Below the pieces are notes generated by a model. That model saw only the letters and a program-made list of their open reading frames with translations. It searched no databases and was not told the origin of the DNA. This document shows positions 20,944-28,777 of a DNA stretch of 28,830 nt, piece by piece. Position 1 is the first letter of the stretch; each line of letters opens with the position of its first letter. This DNA is from JAVBNC01 sp031551765 (GTDB lineage: Bacteria; Desulfobacterota; Desulfovibrionia; Desulfovibrionales; Desulfovibrionaceae), in the NCBI GenBank assembly GCA_031551765.1, contig JAVBNC010000101.1, forward strand, positions 1 to 28,830, given 5' to 3'. The translations under genes were made by a program, and so were the position numbers.

Positions 20944-22464
20944 ATGAAACGCATCGCATGTATTATGGCTCTGGTGTTCCTGCTCGCCTCGCCCGCCTTT
21001 GCCGCGGAAGACCCGCCCGCCCTGGCCGCGGCCCTCTTCCCGCCGGTGAAAGGGGAGCTGAACACCCCCGGCGCCGCAAGCAAAACCTTTACGGAATACA
21101 AAGACGCCAAAACCTGGCTGGACGGCTACGCCAAAGACAAGGGCGTGACCCTGACCTCTCTGGGCACCACCCAGGGCGGCAACCAGATCTGGGCCATACG
21201 CCTGCCCAATGCCAAGGCCAAGATGCGCATCATGGTTTTTGCGCGCATTCACGGCAACGAGCCCGGCAGCTCCGAAGCCGCGTTGCAGCTCATCCATTCC
21301 CTTATTCGCGGCGAGTTGAAAAATACGCGCAAGGACTCGGAATTCCTGATTATCCCCTTCGCCAACCCGGATGGTTCCATTGTCAACAAGCGGCAGAACG
21401 CCGCGGGCATGGACCTGAACCGCGATTACACCACTAACAATCAGATCGAAACCCGCACGCTGTCCAAGGCCTTCCGTGAGTATGATCCGCACATTCTGGT
21501 AGATCTGCACGAATACACCGTGTGGGGCCGACTGGGCGACAAGAGCTGCCCTTACGACCTGCTGGTGGCCGGTGTGAACGAGCCCAACGTTCCCAAGGCC
21601 CTGGTCAAGCATGTGGGCGTGTACTACGATGCCGTGGTGGGCGCTCTCAAAGCCAAGGGCATGCGCGGCGGCCTGTACGAGCTCTTGAGCATGGACAAGG
21701 AAAGCGGCAAGCTGCGCGTGGCGGAATCCGCCACCACCTTTGTCAGCGCCAAGAACTTCCTGGGCATGCCGTCCCGGGTTTCCTTTATTTTTGAAGTGCG
21801 CGGCATCGGTTTGGGCAACCAGCACTACGAGCGCCGCACCCAGGCCGGGTACACCGCCGTCGGCGCCATGATCCGCACGGCCGTGGCCAACGCGGACAAG
21901 ACCAAGGCCGTGCTGGCGGAAACCCAGAAGGAAATTCAGGCCGCCACCAAGTGGGAGCTTTCGCGCAAGCCCAAGAACGAAGAGCGCATGTACCCGTTGA
22001 CCGACGCAGCCACCAACGCCATCAAGGACGTGCCCGCCGTTTTCGTGAACCGCACCGGCGGCACGCCCGGCGAAACCGTGACCATACCGGCGGCCTACGT
22101 CATCCCCGCCGGCCGCAAGGATATTGTGGAGCGCCTGGAATACATGGGCGTCAAGGTCGGCAAGCTGAAAAAGGCCGCCAACCTGGACGTGGACGTGCAG
22201 ACCATCGAAAGCGTCACGCCCGCCGGGGAACTGTACAAGGGCTTCCCGCTGTATAAGGTCACCACTTCGGTAAAGCAGGGCAAGCGTTCCTTTGCCAAGG
22301 GCGACTACGTGGTTTCCACCAGGCAGCGCAACCGCCTCTATCTGCAGGTGCTGGAAGCCTCCAGCCCCAGTGGCTTCGCCACTCTGGGCGCCTTGGGCGA
22401 CAAGGCCGGGGCCGAAGCGCCCGTGTACCGGGTGATGAAAGAACTGCCCAAGGGCAGTTGGTAG
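20944..22464 (+). CDS. Exported M14-family zinc carboxypeptidase
   Basis: A 506-residue secreted or periplasmic metallopeptidase. The signal peptide covers residues 1-20, with cleavage after AFA. The M14 fold shows the zinc ligands H103 and E106 (RIHGNEPGSS) and H189 (VDLHEYT), the substrate-carboxylate residues N159-R160 (MDLNRDY), NPDGS (141-145) and a candidate general base E284 (FEVRG). The last 190 or so residues form a separate beta-rich domain with TIPAAYVIPAGRKDIVERLEYMG. GGGAG precedes ATG 20944. Substrates may be peptides or peptidoglycan fragments. It lies in a single-gene unit with its own terminator. A perfect TTGACA at 20840-20845 lacks a convincing -10. Confidence 0.9.
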   Translation: MKRIACIMALVFLLASPAFAAEDPPALAAALFPPVKGELNTPGAASKTFTEYKDAKTWLDGYAKDKGVTLTSLGTTQGGNQIWAIRLPNAKAKMRIMVFARIHGNEPGSSEAALQLIHSLIRGELKNTRKDSEFLIIPFANPDGSIVNKRQNAAGMDLNRDYTTNNQIETRTLSKAFREYDPHILVDLHEYTVWGRLGDKSCPYDLLVAGVNEPNVPKALVKHVGVYYDAVVGALKAKGMRGGLYELLSMDKESGKLRVAESATTFVSAKNFLGMPSRVSFIFEVRGIGLGNQHYERRTQAGYTAVGAMIRTAVANADKTKAVLAETQKEIQAATKWELSRKPKNEERMYPLTDAATNAIKDVPAVFVNRTGGTPGETVTIPAAYVIPAGRKDIVERLEYMGVKVGKLKKAANLDVDVQTIESVTPAGELYKGFPLYKVTTSVKQGKRSFAKGDYVVSTRQRNRLYLQVLEASSPSGFATLGALGDKAGAEAPVYRVMKELPKGSW

Positions 22465-22504
22465 TCCCGGCTTTCCTGCTTTGAGGGAATAATCCGGCAA
22501 GACG

Positions 22505-22536
22505 CCCCCATCAGGGTCCGCCTTGGTGGGGGTTTT
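22505..22536 (+). terminator. Terminator of the carboxypeptidase gene
   Basis: CCCCCATC (22505-22512) pairs with GGTGGGGG (22525-22532), with one U-G pair, and is followed by four Ts. The T tract is short. Confidence 0.7.
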
Positions 22537-22579
22537 ACGGTTTATAGCTGTATGACGCTCTGGTCACCGCAAAAAATGC

Positions 22580-22608
22580 TGGACCTTGTATGCCGGAACG
22601 TCTATACA
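22580..22608 (+). promoter_or_regulatory. Putative rubrerythrin promoter
   Basis: TGGACC (22580-22585) and TATACA (22603-22608) each match the sigma-70 consensus at 4 of 6 with a 17-base spacer. I do not see a clear PerR-type box. Confidence 0.35.
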
Positions 22609-22683
22609 TTAGAGAATGGAAAGGCATCTCTTTATGCCTAGGCGTCGACTTTTTCTCGAACTTGCCAGAAAAGGAGAATATTC

Positions 22684-23259
22684 ATGAAATCGCTGAAAGG
22701 CACGCAGACCGAAAAAAATATTCTGACCGCTTTTGCCGGGGAATCCCAGGCTCGCAACCGCTATACCATGTTTGCCAGCAAAGCCCGCTCGGAAGGCTTC
22801 GTGCAAATATCCGACATCTTCACTGAAACCGCCGACCAGGAAAAAGAGCACGCCAAAAGGCTATTCAAGTTCCTGGAAGGCGGGGATGTGGAAATTGTCG
22901 CCGCGTTCCCCGCGGGCATTATCGACACCACGGAAAAGAACCTTATCGGCGCGGCCGCCGGCGAGCACCACGAGTACTCGGAAATGTACCCCGGTTTCGC
23001 CAAGATAGCGCGAGGCGAAGGGTTCGAGGAAGTGGCCAAAACCATGGAAGCCATTGCCGTGGCGGAAAAATGGCACGAAAAGCGCTACCTTGATTTTGCC
23101 GCCAATATCAAGGAAGGCCGCGTGTTCCACCGCGACAAGAGCGTCACCTGGCGCTGCCGCAACTGCGGCTATATCCATGAAGGTACGGACGCCCCGGACT
23201 GCTGTCCCGCCTGTGCGCACCCCAAGGCGCATTTCGAACTGCGGGGCATCAACTGGTAA
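22684..23259 (+). CDS. rbr: Rubrerythrin
   Basis: A 191-residue cytosolic peroxidase that reduces hydrogen peroxide to water in anaerobes. The four-helix diiron domain carries E20, E53, H56, E94, E97, E128 and H131, matching the known ligand set. The C-terminal rubredoxin domain has C158, C161, C174 and C177 for the FeS4 centre, which passes electrons in from rubredoxin. The length equals that of the well-studied Desulfovibrio vulgaris protein. AAGGAG lies eight bases before the ATG. It stands alone between two terminators. A rubredoxin or reductase gene is not adjacent. Confidence 0.97.
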   Translation: MKSLKGTQTEKNILTAFAGESQARNRYTMFASKARSEGFVQISDIFTETADQEKEHAKRLFKFLEGGDVEIVAAFPAGIIDTTEKNLIGAAAGEHHEYSEMYPGFAKIARGEGFEEVAKTMEAIAVAEKWHEKRYLDFAANIKEGRVFHRDKSVTWRCRNCGYIHEGTDAPDCCPACAHPKAHFELRGINW

Positions 23260-23277
23260 ACAGGATTTTTTAACGCG

Positions 23278-23316
23278 CGAACGTCCGTCCGGACAGCCGG
23301 GCGGGCGTTCGTTTTT
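23278..23316 (+). terminator. Rubrerythrin terminator
   Basis: A 15-base arm (23278-23292) pairs with 23297-23311 across an ACAG loop. Every position pairs if G-U pairs are allowed, and five Ts follow (23312-23316). Confidence 0.9.
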
Positions 23317-23352
23317 AACCGCACTGGGATAAAGGCGCTTTTAGAAAAAAAC

Positions 23353-24459
23353 TCAGCCGCGCGTGGCATTTTTGCCGCCCGGCGCCGTAGTTTTTTTGCC
23401 GCCCGGCACTGTGGCGTTGGCGGTTTTCTCTGGGGCCGCCGCGCGGGTGTTCACGGTCACCGTGGCCTTTTCGTTGACCGGAAGCAGCGGCATGGCGGCC
23501 GGGTCGTAAGAGGCGAGAGTGACGTGCACCGTGACCTCGTCCGGGTCACGGCCGTTGGCGTTGCCTTCCGTTTGCCGGGGAATGATGCCGCCGATGACCC
23601 CGGTCAGTTCGGGGCCGGTGTAGCCTTCCACCGTCACCTTGCAGAACTGGCCCGGCCTCAGGCGGGAGGCAGCGGCTTTGGAAAAGGCCGCGCTGACCCA
23701 TATATGGTCCGGACCGGAGGGCAACAGCACCAGGGCCTTGTCCCCCCGGCGCAACATCTGGCCGGGGTTCGCGTCGCGGAAAAGCACCACCCCGTCGGCC
23801 GGGGCTTTGAGCTCGGCGGCGGCCAGATCCTGCCGGGCCTGGCGCACGGCGGCTTCCTGGGCTGCATACAACGCGAGCTGCGCTTCCGGGGCTGCGCCGG
23901 CGGAGCGGATGGCGGAGCGCTGCTGTTCCATGCGGGCGCGGTTTTTGCTGGCTTCTTCCAACTGGTCCTTGGCGTTGGCCAGGGCGGAGCGGGCGGCTCT
24001 GTCGTTTTCTTCCGCCGCGCGCAACGTTCTGGCGTTCGCGCCTTGGCTGCGCAGACGGGAAAGCTTGACGGCGGTGGAAGCCTGAAAAGTGGACAGGCGT
24101 TCCACTTCCTGCCGGGCCATTGTTTCGTCCTTACGCGCTTGTTCCAGGTTGACGGGGGAGGTGTCCGCGGGCGGGCGGGGCGGCGCGCCCAGCAGGGCCA
24201 GCTTGGCTTGCTCGCGGGCCAGGGCGGTTTGCAGGGCGGCGCTGTCCAGGCGCAGCAGGGTCTGCCCGGCTTTGACCCGGTCCCCTTCCCTGACGGCCAC
24301 ATCCACGACGTAGCCGTCAACGCGCGGGCTGACCAAAAGCGAGTAAGCCTGCACCCGCGCGGAGGAACTGCTGACGCGGCCGGAACCGTGCCACCACCAC
24401 ACAACGCCGAGCATAAGGGCCAGAACCAGGGCGAGAAGGAGAATCCGTTTATTTTTCAT
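23353..24459 (-). CDS. HlyD/EmrA-type periplasmic membrane-fusion protein
   Basis: A 368-residue adaptor of the kind that links an inner-membrane exporter to an outer-membrane channel. It has an N-terminal anchor (about 5-23), the first lipoyl half VDGYVVDVAVREGDRVKAGQ (about 47-66), a long Ala/Arg/Glu-rich coiled-coil hairpin (about 100-200), the second lipoyl half with APADGVVLFRDANPGQMLRRG, and a beta-barrel. The last 25 or so residues are a Lys/Gly/Thr tail with PGGK twice. ATG 24459 is favoured over 24465 because AAGGA then has a normal spacing of about seven bases. No exporter or channel gene is next to it, so its partners are elsewhere or missing. Confidence 0.88.
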   Translation of the reverse strand: MKNKRILLLALVLALMLGVVWWWHGSGRVSSSSARVQAYSLLVSPRVDGYVVDVAVREGDRVKAGQTLLRLDSAALQTALAREQAKLALLGAPPRPPADTSPVNLEQARKDETMARQEVERLSTFQASTAVKLSRLRSQGANARTLRAAEENDRAARSALANAKDQLEEASKNRARMEQQRSAIRSAGAAPEAQLALYAAQEAAVRQARQDLAAAELKAPADGVVLFRDANPGQMLRRGDKALVLLPSGPDHIWVSAAFSKAAASRLRPGQFCKVTVEGYTGPELTGVIGGIIPRQTEGNANGRDPDEVTVHVTLASYDPAAMPLLPVNEKATVTVNTRAAAPEKTANATVPGGKKTTAPGGKNATRG

Positions 24460-24479
24460 GGGCATTCCTTTCTGCCGTC

Positions 24480-24536
24480 AAAAACACGGCTTGCTCCCAT
24501 GAAGAATGCATGCCCCATGCCAAAAGCGGCAAGCCG
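24480..24536 (-). terminator. Possible terminator between the TPR lipoprotein and the fusion-protein gene
   Basis: On the minus strand, CGGCTTGC (24536-24529) pairs with GCAAGCCG (24494-24487) across a long loop of about 34 bases, followed by TGTTTTT. The first arm can also form GCGGC-TT-GCCGC, so the structure may switch. It suggests the two genes are not a simple operon. Confidence 0.4.
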
Positions 24537-24563
24537 CGCGGAACAGGGACGGGAAGGGGCGCA

Positions 24564-25157
24564 CTACTTGCAAACGCCGTTTTTGACGGAGGATTCATAG
24601 CCCACGCAGTCGCCGTTGGAACACCCTTTGCGGAAGTCGCTGCACGCGGCGTCGCTGTTTCCTTCCAGGAGATTGAGCGCTCCCCGGAAGTTCCAGGCCC
24701 TGTGCTGGCCGGAGTTGAGCTCTATGGAGCGGTTGAAGTCCTTGCGCGCGCCTATGCCGTTGCCGCCGCGCATGGAAATAAGGCCGCGGTAGGCGTATGC
24801 CTCCGCCGTGGGTTTCAGGCGTATGGAGCGGGAGAGATCGTCAAAGGCGCCTTCCCAGTCGCGCAGGTCGCTTTTGGCAAGCCCCCGGCGCAGGTAAGCC
24901 TCGGCGTATTTGGGCTCAAGCGTTATGGCTCTGTTCAGAAATATCACGGCCTGCTTGGGGTCGGCGCAGACCTCGCCGTCTTTCCACAACACCCGGGCCT
25001 TGGCGTAGGCGGTTTCCGCCTCGGGGTTGATCTTGCCGGAAAGGCCCATGGGGTTGGCCGGTTTCAGCTGCTCGTGCCCGCCGCAGGCGGCAAGGGTAAA
25101 GGCCAGAAGGCCGAGGCTGAAAAAACGAAAATAGCTGTGTAACACGTGGCGCTCCAT
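24564..25157 (-). CDS. TPR-repeat lipoprotein
   Basis: A protein of up to 197 residues, exported and lipidated: hydrophobic run FFSLGLLAFTLAAC with lipobox LAAC and acceptor C25. The mature part has about three tetratricopeptide repeats (roughly 66-165), each with the W/L-A-Y-G pattern such as AEAYLRRGLAKSDL and AEAYAYRGLISM. A cysteine-rich end follows (CSDFRKGCSNGDC). TPR lipoproteins usually scaffold envelope complexes. ATG 25157 has a weak ribosome site. A GTG at 25145 has GGAG six bases upstream and still leaves a full signal peptide, so it may be the real start. Confidence 0.82.
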   Translation of the reverse strand: MERHVLHSYFRFFSLGLLAFTLAACGGHEQLKPANPMGLSGKINPEAETAYAKARVLWKDGEVCADPKQAVIFLNRAITLEPKYAEAYLRRGLAKSDLRDWEGAFDDLSRSIRLKPTAEAYAYRGLISMRGGNGIGARKDFNRSIELNSGQHRAWNFRGALNLLEGNSDAACSDFRKGCSNGDCVGYESSVKNGVCK

Positions 25158-25313
25158 AACTGACCCGACGTCTCCGGGGCTTGCGCGTATTTCAAAAAGG
25201 CGGGGCGTTCGGTTGCCCCTTGTCGCTGAATGTGGTGCGACTGGCTATGTTTCTAGTTGACTTTTAGTGTAAAGGAACAAAACTGACAAGAAAGTGTGCT
25301 GGTGAAAAATAGG

Positions 25314-25342
25314 TTGTCTGTCATTAGTTTATCCTATATAGA
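25314..25342 (+). promoter_or_regulatory. Putative promoter of the unknown gene at 25385
   Basis: TTGTCT (25314-25319) and TATAGA (25337-25342) each match the consensus at 4 of 6 with a 17-base spacer, in a clearly AT-rich 130-base stretch. The predicted transcript start is about 35 bases before the gene. Confidence 0.4.
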
Positions 25343-25384
25343 TTAAAGGGTATTTGCTGATTTCCTGTGAAATCAGGAGGCGAC

Positions 25385-25930
25385 ATGTCATTTGCAACAT
25401 CAAAAGCGCACATGGAAGAGGCAGCCGCCCAGTTGCTTCGCGATGCCACGGGAGAGGCGGGAGGACTGCTGAGCCGTTGCGCTGCAGGGCTTCGGGGCCT
25501 GGCGGCTCAGGCGGAGCTCTATGACGAGCAGATTGTGACGGCCCGCGAATTTGTACCGCACTTTGAAGAAGAGCTGCTGCGTCTGCGGGAGGATGCGCCT
25601 TCCGCCCGCCATGCAATGAGCGAGCTGTCCGGCGTGTGGGATGCGGCTTTTGCTTTGCTGGAAGACATTGTGGTTTTCATGCGGGAAAAGGTGTTGCGCA
25701 CCGGGTTTGCGGAAGCCACGGAAACAGAGCGCAGCGTTATGCGCTATTTTGAAACGTGCGGGCATTGGAAAGCTGGTGACGGGACGCTGGTGAGCGAAAC
25801 GTATTACGTCACCCTGCCGGCCACCATACTGCATGAGATGCTGGCGCGTCTCAAGGGTATGGAAGCGGAACGCTTTGCCGAAGAATTGCCGCCCGTGAGC
25901 CTCGGCCCGGGCCAGGGGCGCGATTTTTAA
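25385..25930 (+). CDS. Conserved-looking protein of unknown function
   Basis: A 181-residue soluble protein that I do not recognise. It is rich in Ala, Glu, Leu and Arg and looks almost wholly helical, with a central acidic helix (PHFEEELLRLRED) and few prolines until the end. There is no signal peptide, membrane segment or clear motif. AGGAGG lies six bases before ATG 25385, an excellent ribosome site, which excludes an upstream GTG at 25367. It is followed 74 bases later by a glycosyltransferase gene on the same strand and may head a plus-strand operon. The good ribosome site and strong GC bias at third positions support it as a real gene. Confidence 0.75.
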   Translation: MSFATSKAHMEEAAAQLLRDATGEAGGLLSRCAAGLRGLAAQAELYDEQIVTAREFVPHFEEELLRLREDAPSARHAMSELSGVWDAAFALLEDIVVFMREKVLRTGFAEATETERSVMRYFETCGHWKAGDGTLVSETYYVTLPATILHEMLARLKGMEAERFAEELPPVSLGPGQGRDF

Positions 25931-26004
25931 GCGTCTTCCCATCTTGCCAGGAGGAGCGGTCTTCAGCTAGAAGCAGAATGAAACGACCGCCCCCTGGAGT
26001 GTCC

Positions 26005-27150
26005 ATGACCATTCCTTCCTCTCGCATTGCTGTCATGCTTCCCCGTCTGAGTCGCTATGGTGGCGTGGAACAATTCGCCTATCGTCTTTCCGAGGCCTTG
26101 GCCGCCAGAGGGCATGAAGTGCACTTCCTGTGCGCACGGGCGGAAACCGAGGCGCCGCAGGGCGTTCGTCCCGTGGTTCTGGGCCGCATGGGCGGCGTCC
26201 GGGTTTTGAAAATGCTCTGGTTTCTCATCAGGGCGGAACAGGCCCGGCGCAAGGGCGGCTATGACCTGGCCATCAGCCTGGGCAAAACCTGGAACCAGGA
26301 TATCACCCGCGTGGGCGGCGGGCCGCTGCAGGTGTTCTGGCGCCTCTCGCTGCTGGCCTGGCCCCCCGGGCTGCCCCGGTTTTTGAAACGTCTCGCCCGC
26401 TGGTTTCAGCCCGCCAATTGGCTGACGCTGTTTATTGAAAAGCACATGTTCACCACCACTCCCCGCGTGGTGGCCATTTCGGACGCCGTGCGCGGCTGGG
26501 TGGAGGAAATTTACCCGCACCTGGCGGCCGGCAAGGGCCCGCAAACCCTGCACACCATCTACAACTGTCCGGATGTCTCCCGCTTTTCCCCCCCCGCGGC
26601 CGAAGAGAAGCGAGCCGCCCGCGTCCGTTTCGGCGTAAAAGAAGGGACGCACGCCCTGGGCCTGGCCACGACCAACTTCGCCCTTAAAGGCGTGGCCCAG
26701 CTTATCGACGCCCTGGCCCTGCTGCCGGGCGACGTGCACGCGCACATAGCCGGGGGCCGTAATCCCAAGCCGTACCTGGAACGCGCGGAACGGCTGGGCG
26801 TGGCCGAGCGGGTGCATTTTCACGGCAAGGTCACGGACATGCAGGCCTTTTACCACGCCCTGGACCTGTTTATTCTGCCGACTTTTTATGACACACTGGG
26901 CAACGTGGTGCTGGAAGCTTTGAGCAGCGGGCTGCCGGTCATTTGTTCCGACCGGGCGGGAGCGGCCGCCTTTCTGCCGGAAGCGCAAGTGCTGCGCGAG
27001 CCGGAAAATCCCGCCGCCATCGCGCGCATGGTCGAGGCGCTACGCCGGGCCGAAAAGCCCGTCGCCACCCTGGAACCCAAGGGCGCGGGCATAGCTGAGC
27101 TGGTGGCTTTGGCGGAAGAGGAACTGCGCAACAAGCTCACGCGGGGCTGA
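26005..27150 (+). CDS. Family 4 glycosyltransferase (GT-B fold)
   Basis: A 381-residue retaining glycosyltransferase of the type that builds lipopolysaccharide core or other surface glycans. The N-terminal acceptor domain shows RYGGVEQFAYRLSEALAARGHEVHF (17-41). The C-terminal donor domain has LATTNFALKG, HIAGGRNPKPY, the HFHGKVTDMQAFYHALDLFILPTFYD stretch and the EX7E-type NVVLEALSSGLPVICSD. It resembles WaaG-like core glucosyltransferases, but sugar and acceptor are not certain. The start is set at ATG 26005 because TGGAG lies seven bases upstream; ATG 25978 lacks a close ribosome site. Genes 25385 to 28480 run the same way. Confidence 0.88.
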   Translation: MTIPSSRIAVMLPRLSRYGGVEQFAYRLSEALAARGHEVHFLCARAETEAPQGVRPVVLGRMGGVRVLKMLWFLIRAEQARRKGGYDLAISLGKTWNQDITRVGGGPLQVFWRLSLLAWPPGLPRFLKRLARWFQPANWLTLFIEKHMFTTTPRVVAISDAVRGWVEEIYPHLAAGKGPQTLHTIYNCPDVSRFSPPAAEEKRAARVRFGVKEGTHALGLATTNFALKGVAQLIDALALLPGDVHAHIAGGRNPKPYLERAERLGVAERVHFHGKVTDMQAFYHALDLFILPTFYDTLGNVVLEALSSGLPVICSDRAGAAAFLPEAQVLREPENPAAIARMVEALRRAEKPVATLEPKGAGIAELVALAEEELRNKLTRG

Positions 27151-27209
27151 ACCAGGTTTCCGACCCAGCCTCGTTCATCTTTTTTCATTTTTACGGAGCG
27201 GAGAAAGCC

Positions 27210-28019
27210 ATGCGCTGTAGACGCAGTATCGGCCTGGTGGGGTGCGGAGCCATAGGCGCTTCCGTGGCCCGCGGTTTGCGGGAAAATTTCGCGGATACCT
27301 TCACACTGTCCCTGTTCAGCGACGCCGACCAGGCCAAGGCCGAAGCCCTGGCCAAGGAATGCGGCGGCCGCGCCGCGCCGCTGGAAGAACTGGTGGAGGG
27401 CAGCGACCTGCTGCTGGAAGCCACCACTGCCTCGGTCATGCCGGGGGTGCTCCGCGCGGCGCTAAAGGGCGGGCGGCCTATCGTCATTCTGAGCGTGGGC
27501 GGCTTTGTGCTGGATCCGGCCCTGCAGGCGGAAGCGGAGCAGGCCGCCGTGCCCATTTACCTGCCTTCCGGCGCCATTGCCGGCCTGGACGGGGTTCTGG
27601 CCCTGCGGGAACTGGGGCTGGACGAGGTTTCGCTGACCACGGTCAAGCACCCCAAAAGCCTGACCGGCATCCCCTACCTGGAAGCCCAGGGCATTGACCT
27701 CTCCACTCTCAGCGAACCGCTGACGGTTTTTGAAGGCCCGGCTCAGGAGGCCATCCGGAATTTTCCGGCCAACGTCAACGTGGCCATTACGCTCAGCCTC
27801 GCGGGTATTGGCTTTTCCCGCACTCTCGTGCGCCTGGTGGCGGACCCTTCCGCCACCCGCACCCGGCACACGGTTCACGCCCGTGCCGGGGATTGCGAAC
27901 TGACGGCCACCAGCACCAGCATACCCCTGCCGCAGAATCCCAGAAGTTCCCTGCTTGCCGTGGAGTCCGCTTTTGCGGTATTCAGAAGGCTGGCGTCCCC
28001 TCTGCACACCGGGACCTGA
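27210..28019 (+). CDS. nadX: L-aspartate dehydrogenase
   Basis: A 269-residue NAD(P)-dependent enzyme that oxidises L-aspartate to iminoaspartate for NadA in quinolinate and NAD synthesis, an oxygen-free alternative to the oxidase NadB. The Rossmann loop is GLVGCGAIGASVARG (8-22). ILSVGG, the YLPSGAIAGLDG loop, VKHPKSLTG, NFPANVNVA and the C-terminal STSIPLPQNPRSSLLA are all typical of the family (DUF108). GGAGCGGAGAAA lies before the ATG. nadA and nadC are not in the window. A 38-base gap to the universal stress gene suggests co-transcription. Confidence 0.88.
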   Translation: MRCRRSIGLVGCGAIGASVARGLRENFADTFTLSLFSDADQAKAEALAKECGGRAAPLEELVEGSDLLLEATTASVMPGVLRAALKGGRPIVILSVGGFVLDPALQAEAEQAAVPIYLPSGAIAGLDGVLALRELGLDEVSLTTVKHPKSLTGIPYLEAQGIDLSTLSEPLTVFEGPAQEAIRNFPANVNVAITLSLAGIGFSRTLVRLVADPSATRTRHTVHARAGDCELTATSTSIPLPQNPRSSLLAVESAFAVFRRLASPLHTGT

Positions 28020-28057
28020 AAAAAAACAAACAACCACGCCGAAGCGCTGGAGGAACC

Positions 28058-28480
28058 ATGCCTTTTACCACCATTCTCGTGCCCGTGGACGGGTCCGATC
28101 ACGCTGACCTGGCCTGCAAACAGGCCCTGGCCCTGGCCAAGCTTTCCGGCGGCAGCATCCATCTTCTGCATTGCTACGAAAACATCCCCAACCTGATAGG
28201 CGGAGAGGCGCGCGCCGAACTGGTCAAGGAGTATGAAACCCAGGCCAAAGGCGTTTTGGCCCAGTACCAGGAACGCGTCAGAACTTCCGGTGTGCCCTGC
28301 CAGGAGCATATCCTGCACGGCGACCCAGGCGACGTCATTGTGGAAGCCTGCGCCAAGTTCGGTTGCGACATCATCGTCATGGGCACCCGGGGCCTGGGCG
28401 GCCTGGAAAACATCCTGCTCGGCAGCGTCAGCTACCGGGTGCTCCAGGCTGCCACCGTGCCGGTGTTGCTGACGCGGTAG
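28058..28480 (+). CDS. Universal stress protein, UspA family, ATP-binding type
   Basis: A 140-residue single-domain cytosolic protein. It opens with TTILVPVDGSDHAD (4-17), where the Asp contacts adenine, and carries the ATP-binding G-x2-G-x9-G-S motif in GTRGLGGLENILLGS near the C-terminus, so it belongs to the ATP-binding branch. It ends in the usual VPVLLTR. Such proteins are induced under energy or redox stress and act as dimers. CTGGAGGAA gives a good ribosome site. It lies just downstream of nadX and ahead of repeat copy 3 and a terminator. Confidence 0.95.
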   Translation: MPFTTILVPVDGSDHADLACKQALALAKLSGGSIHLLHCYENIPNLIGGEARAELVKEYETQAKGVLAQYQERVRTSGVPCQEHILHGDPGDVIVEACAKFGCDIIVMGTRGLGGLENILLGSVSYRVLQAATVPVLLTR

Positions 28481-28497
28481 AGAGAAAAGAGAAGAAA

Positions 28498-28601
28498 GAA
28501 TGCCTCCGGCGGCCAAGGGAAGGGGAAAACCCCTTTTGGGAAAAAGGGGTTTTCCCCTTCCCTTGGATCCCATCCCCTTTCCCAAAAAACTTTGACAGGG
28601 G
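28498..28601 (+). repeat. Palindromic intergenic repeat, copy 3 (most complete)
   Basis: It begins with GAATGCCTCCGGCGGCC (28498-28514), identical to copy 1. A perfect 25-base inverted repeat follows, arms 28513-28537 and 28542-28566, around a GGGA loop. It closes with a 33-base right end (28569-28601) that copy 2 repeats inverted with one mismatch. As RNA the palindrome would be a very stable hairpin. It sits between usp and its terminator. Confidence 0.8.
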
Positions 28602-28623
28602 CGGGTGGGCAACTCGTTGATGA

Positions 28624-28657
28624 AAGCGGCGCCGTACAATGACGGCGCCGCTTTTTT
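28624..28657 (+). terminator. Terminator downstream of usp
   Basis: AAGCGGCGCCGT (28624-28635) pairs perfectly with ACGGCGCCGCTT (28642-28653) across a six-base loop and runs into six Ts (28652-28657). Confidence 0.93.
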
Positions 28658-28688
28658 GACCTATCAAGCCGCACACGCCAGTATGTGA

Positions 28689-28777
28689 GCGCCGTGGCGC
28701 GACAATTCCGCAGGATAGCGGAATTGCCCGCCGGGGTCCTCCCCGGCGCCCCGAAGGGGTGAGGGCCAGGACGGCCC
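28689..28777. other. Array of five back-to-back hairpins
   Basis: No gene is visible after 28480. Downstream of the terminator five inverted repeats follow almost without spacers: GCGCC/GGCGC (28689-28700); CAATTCCGC/GCGGAATTG (28703-28726, loop AGGATA); CGCCGGGG/CCCCGGCG (28729-28748, loop TCCT); CCCC/GGGG (28749-28759, loop GAA); GGGCC/GGCCC (28763-28777, loop AGGAC). This could be a structured RNA, part of a leader for a gene beyond the window, or an extragenic repeat. The strand is not certain. Confidence 0.5.

Noticed and set aside
20857..22500. A 547-codon minus-strand frame opposite the M14 carboxypeptidase
   Set aside because: Antisense shadow of a well-supported gene with signal peptide, zinc ligands and ribosome site; no recognisable domain in the opposite frame.
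11327..28601. CRISPR array
   Set aside because: The three related repeats are kilobases apart, in both orientations and of differing length; there are no regular spacers or cas genes.
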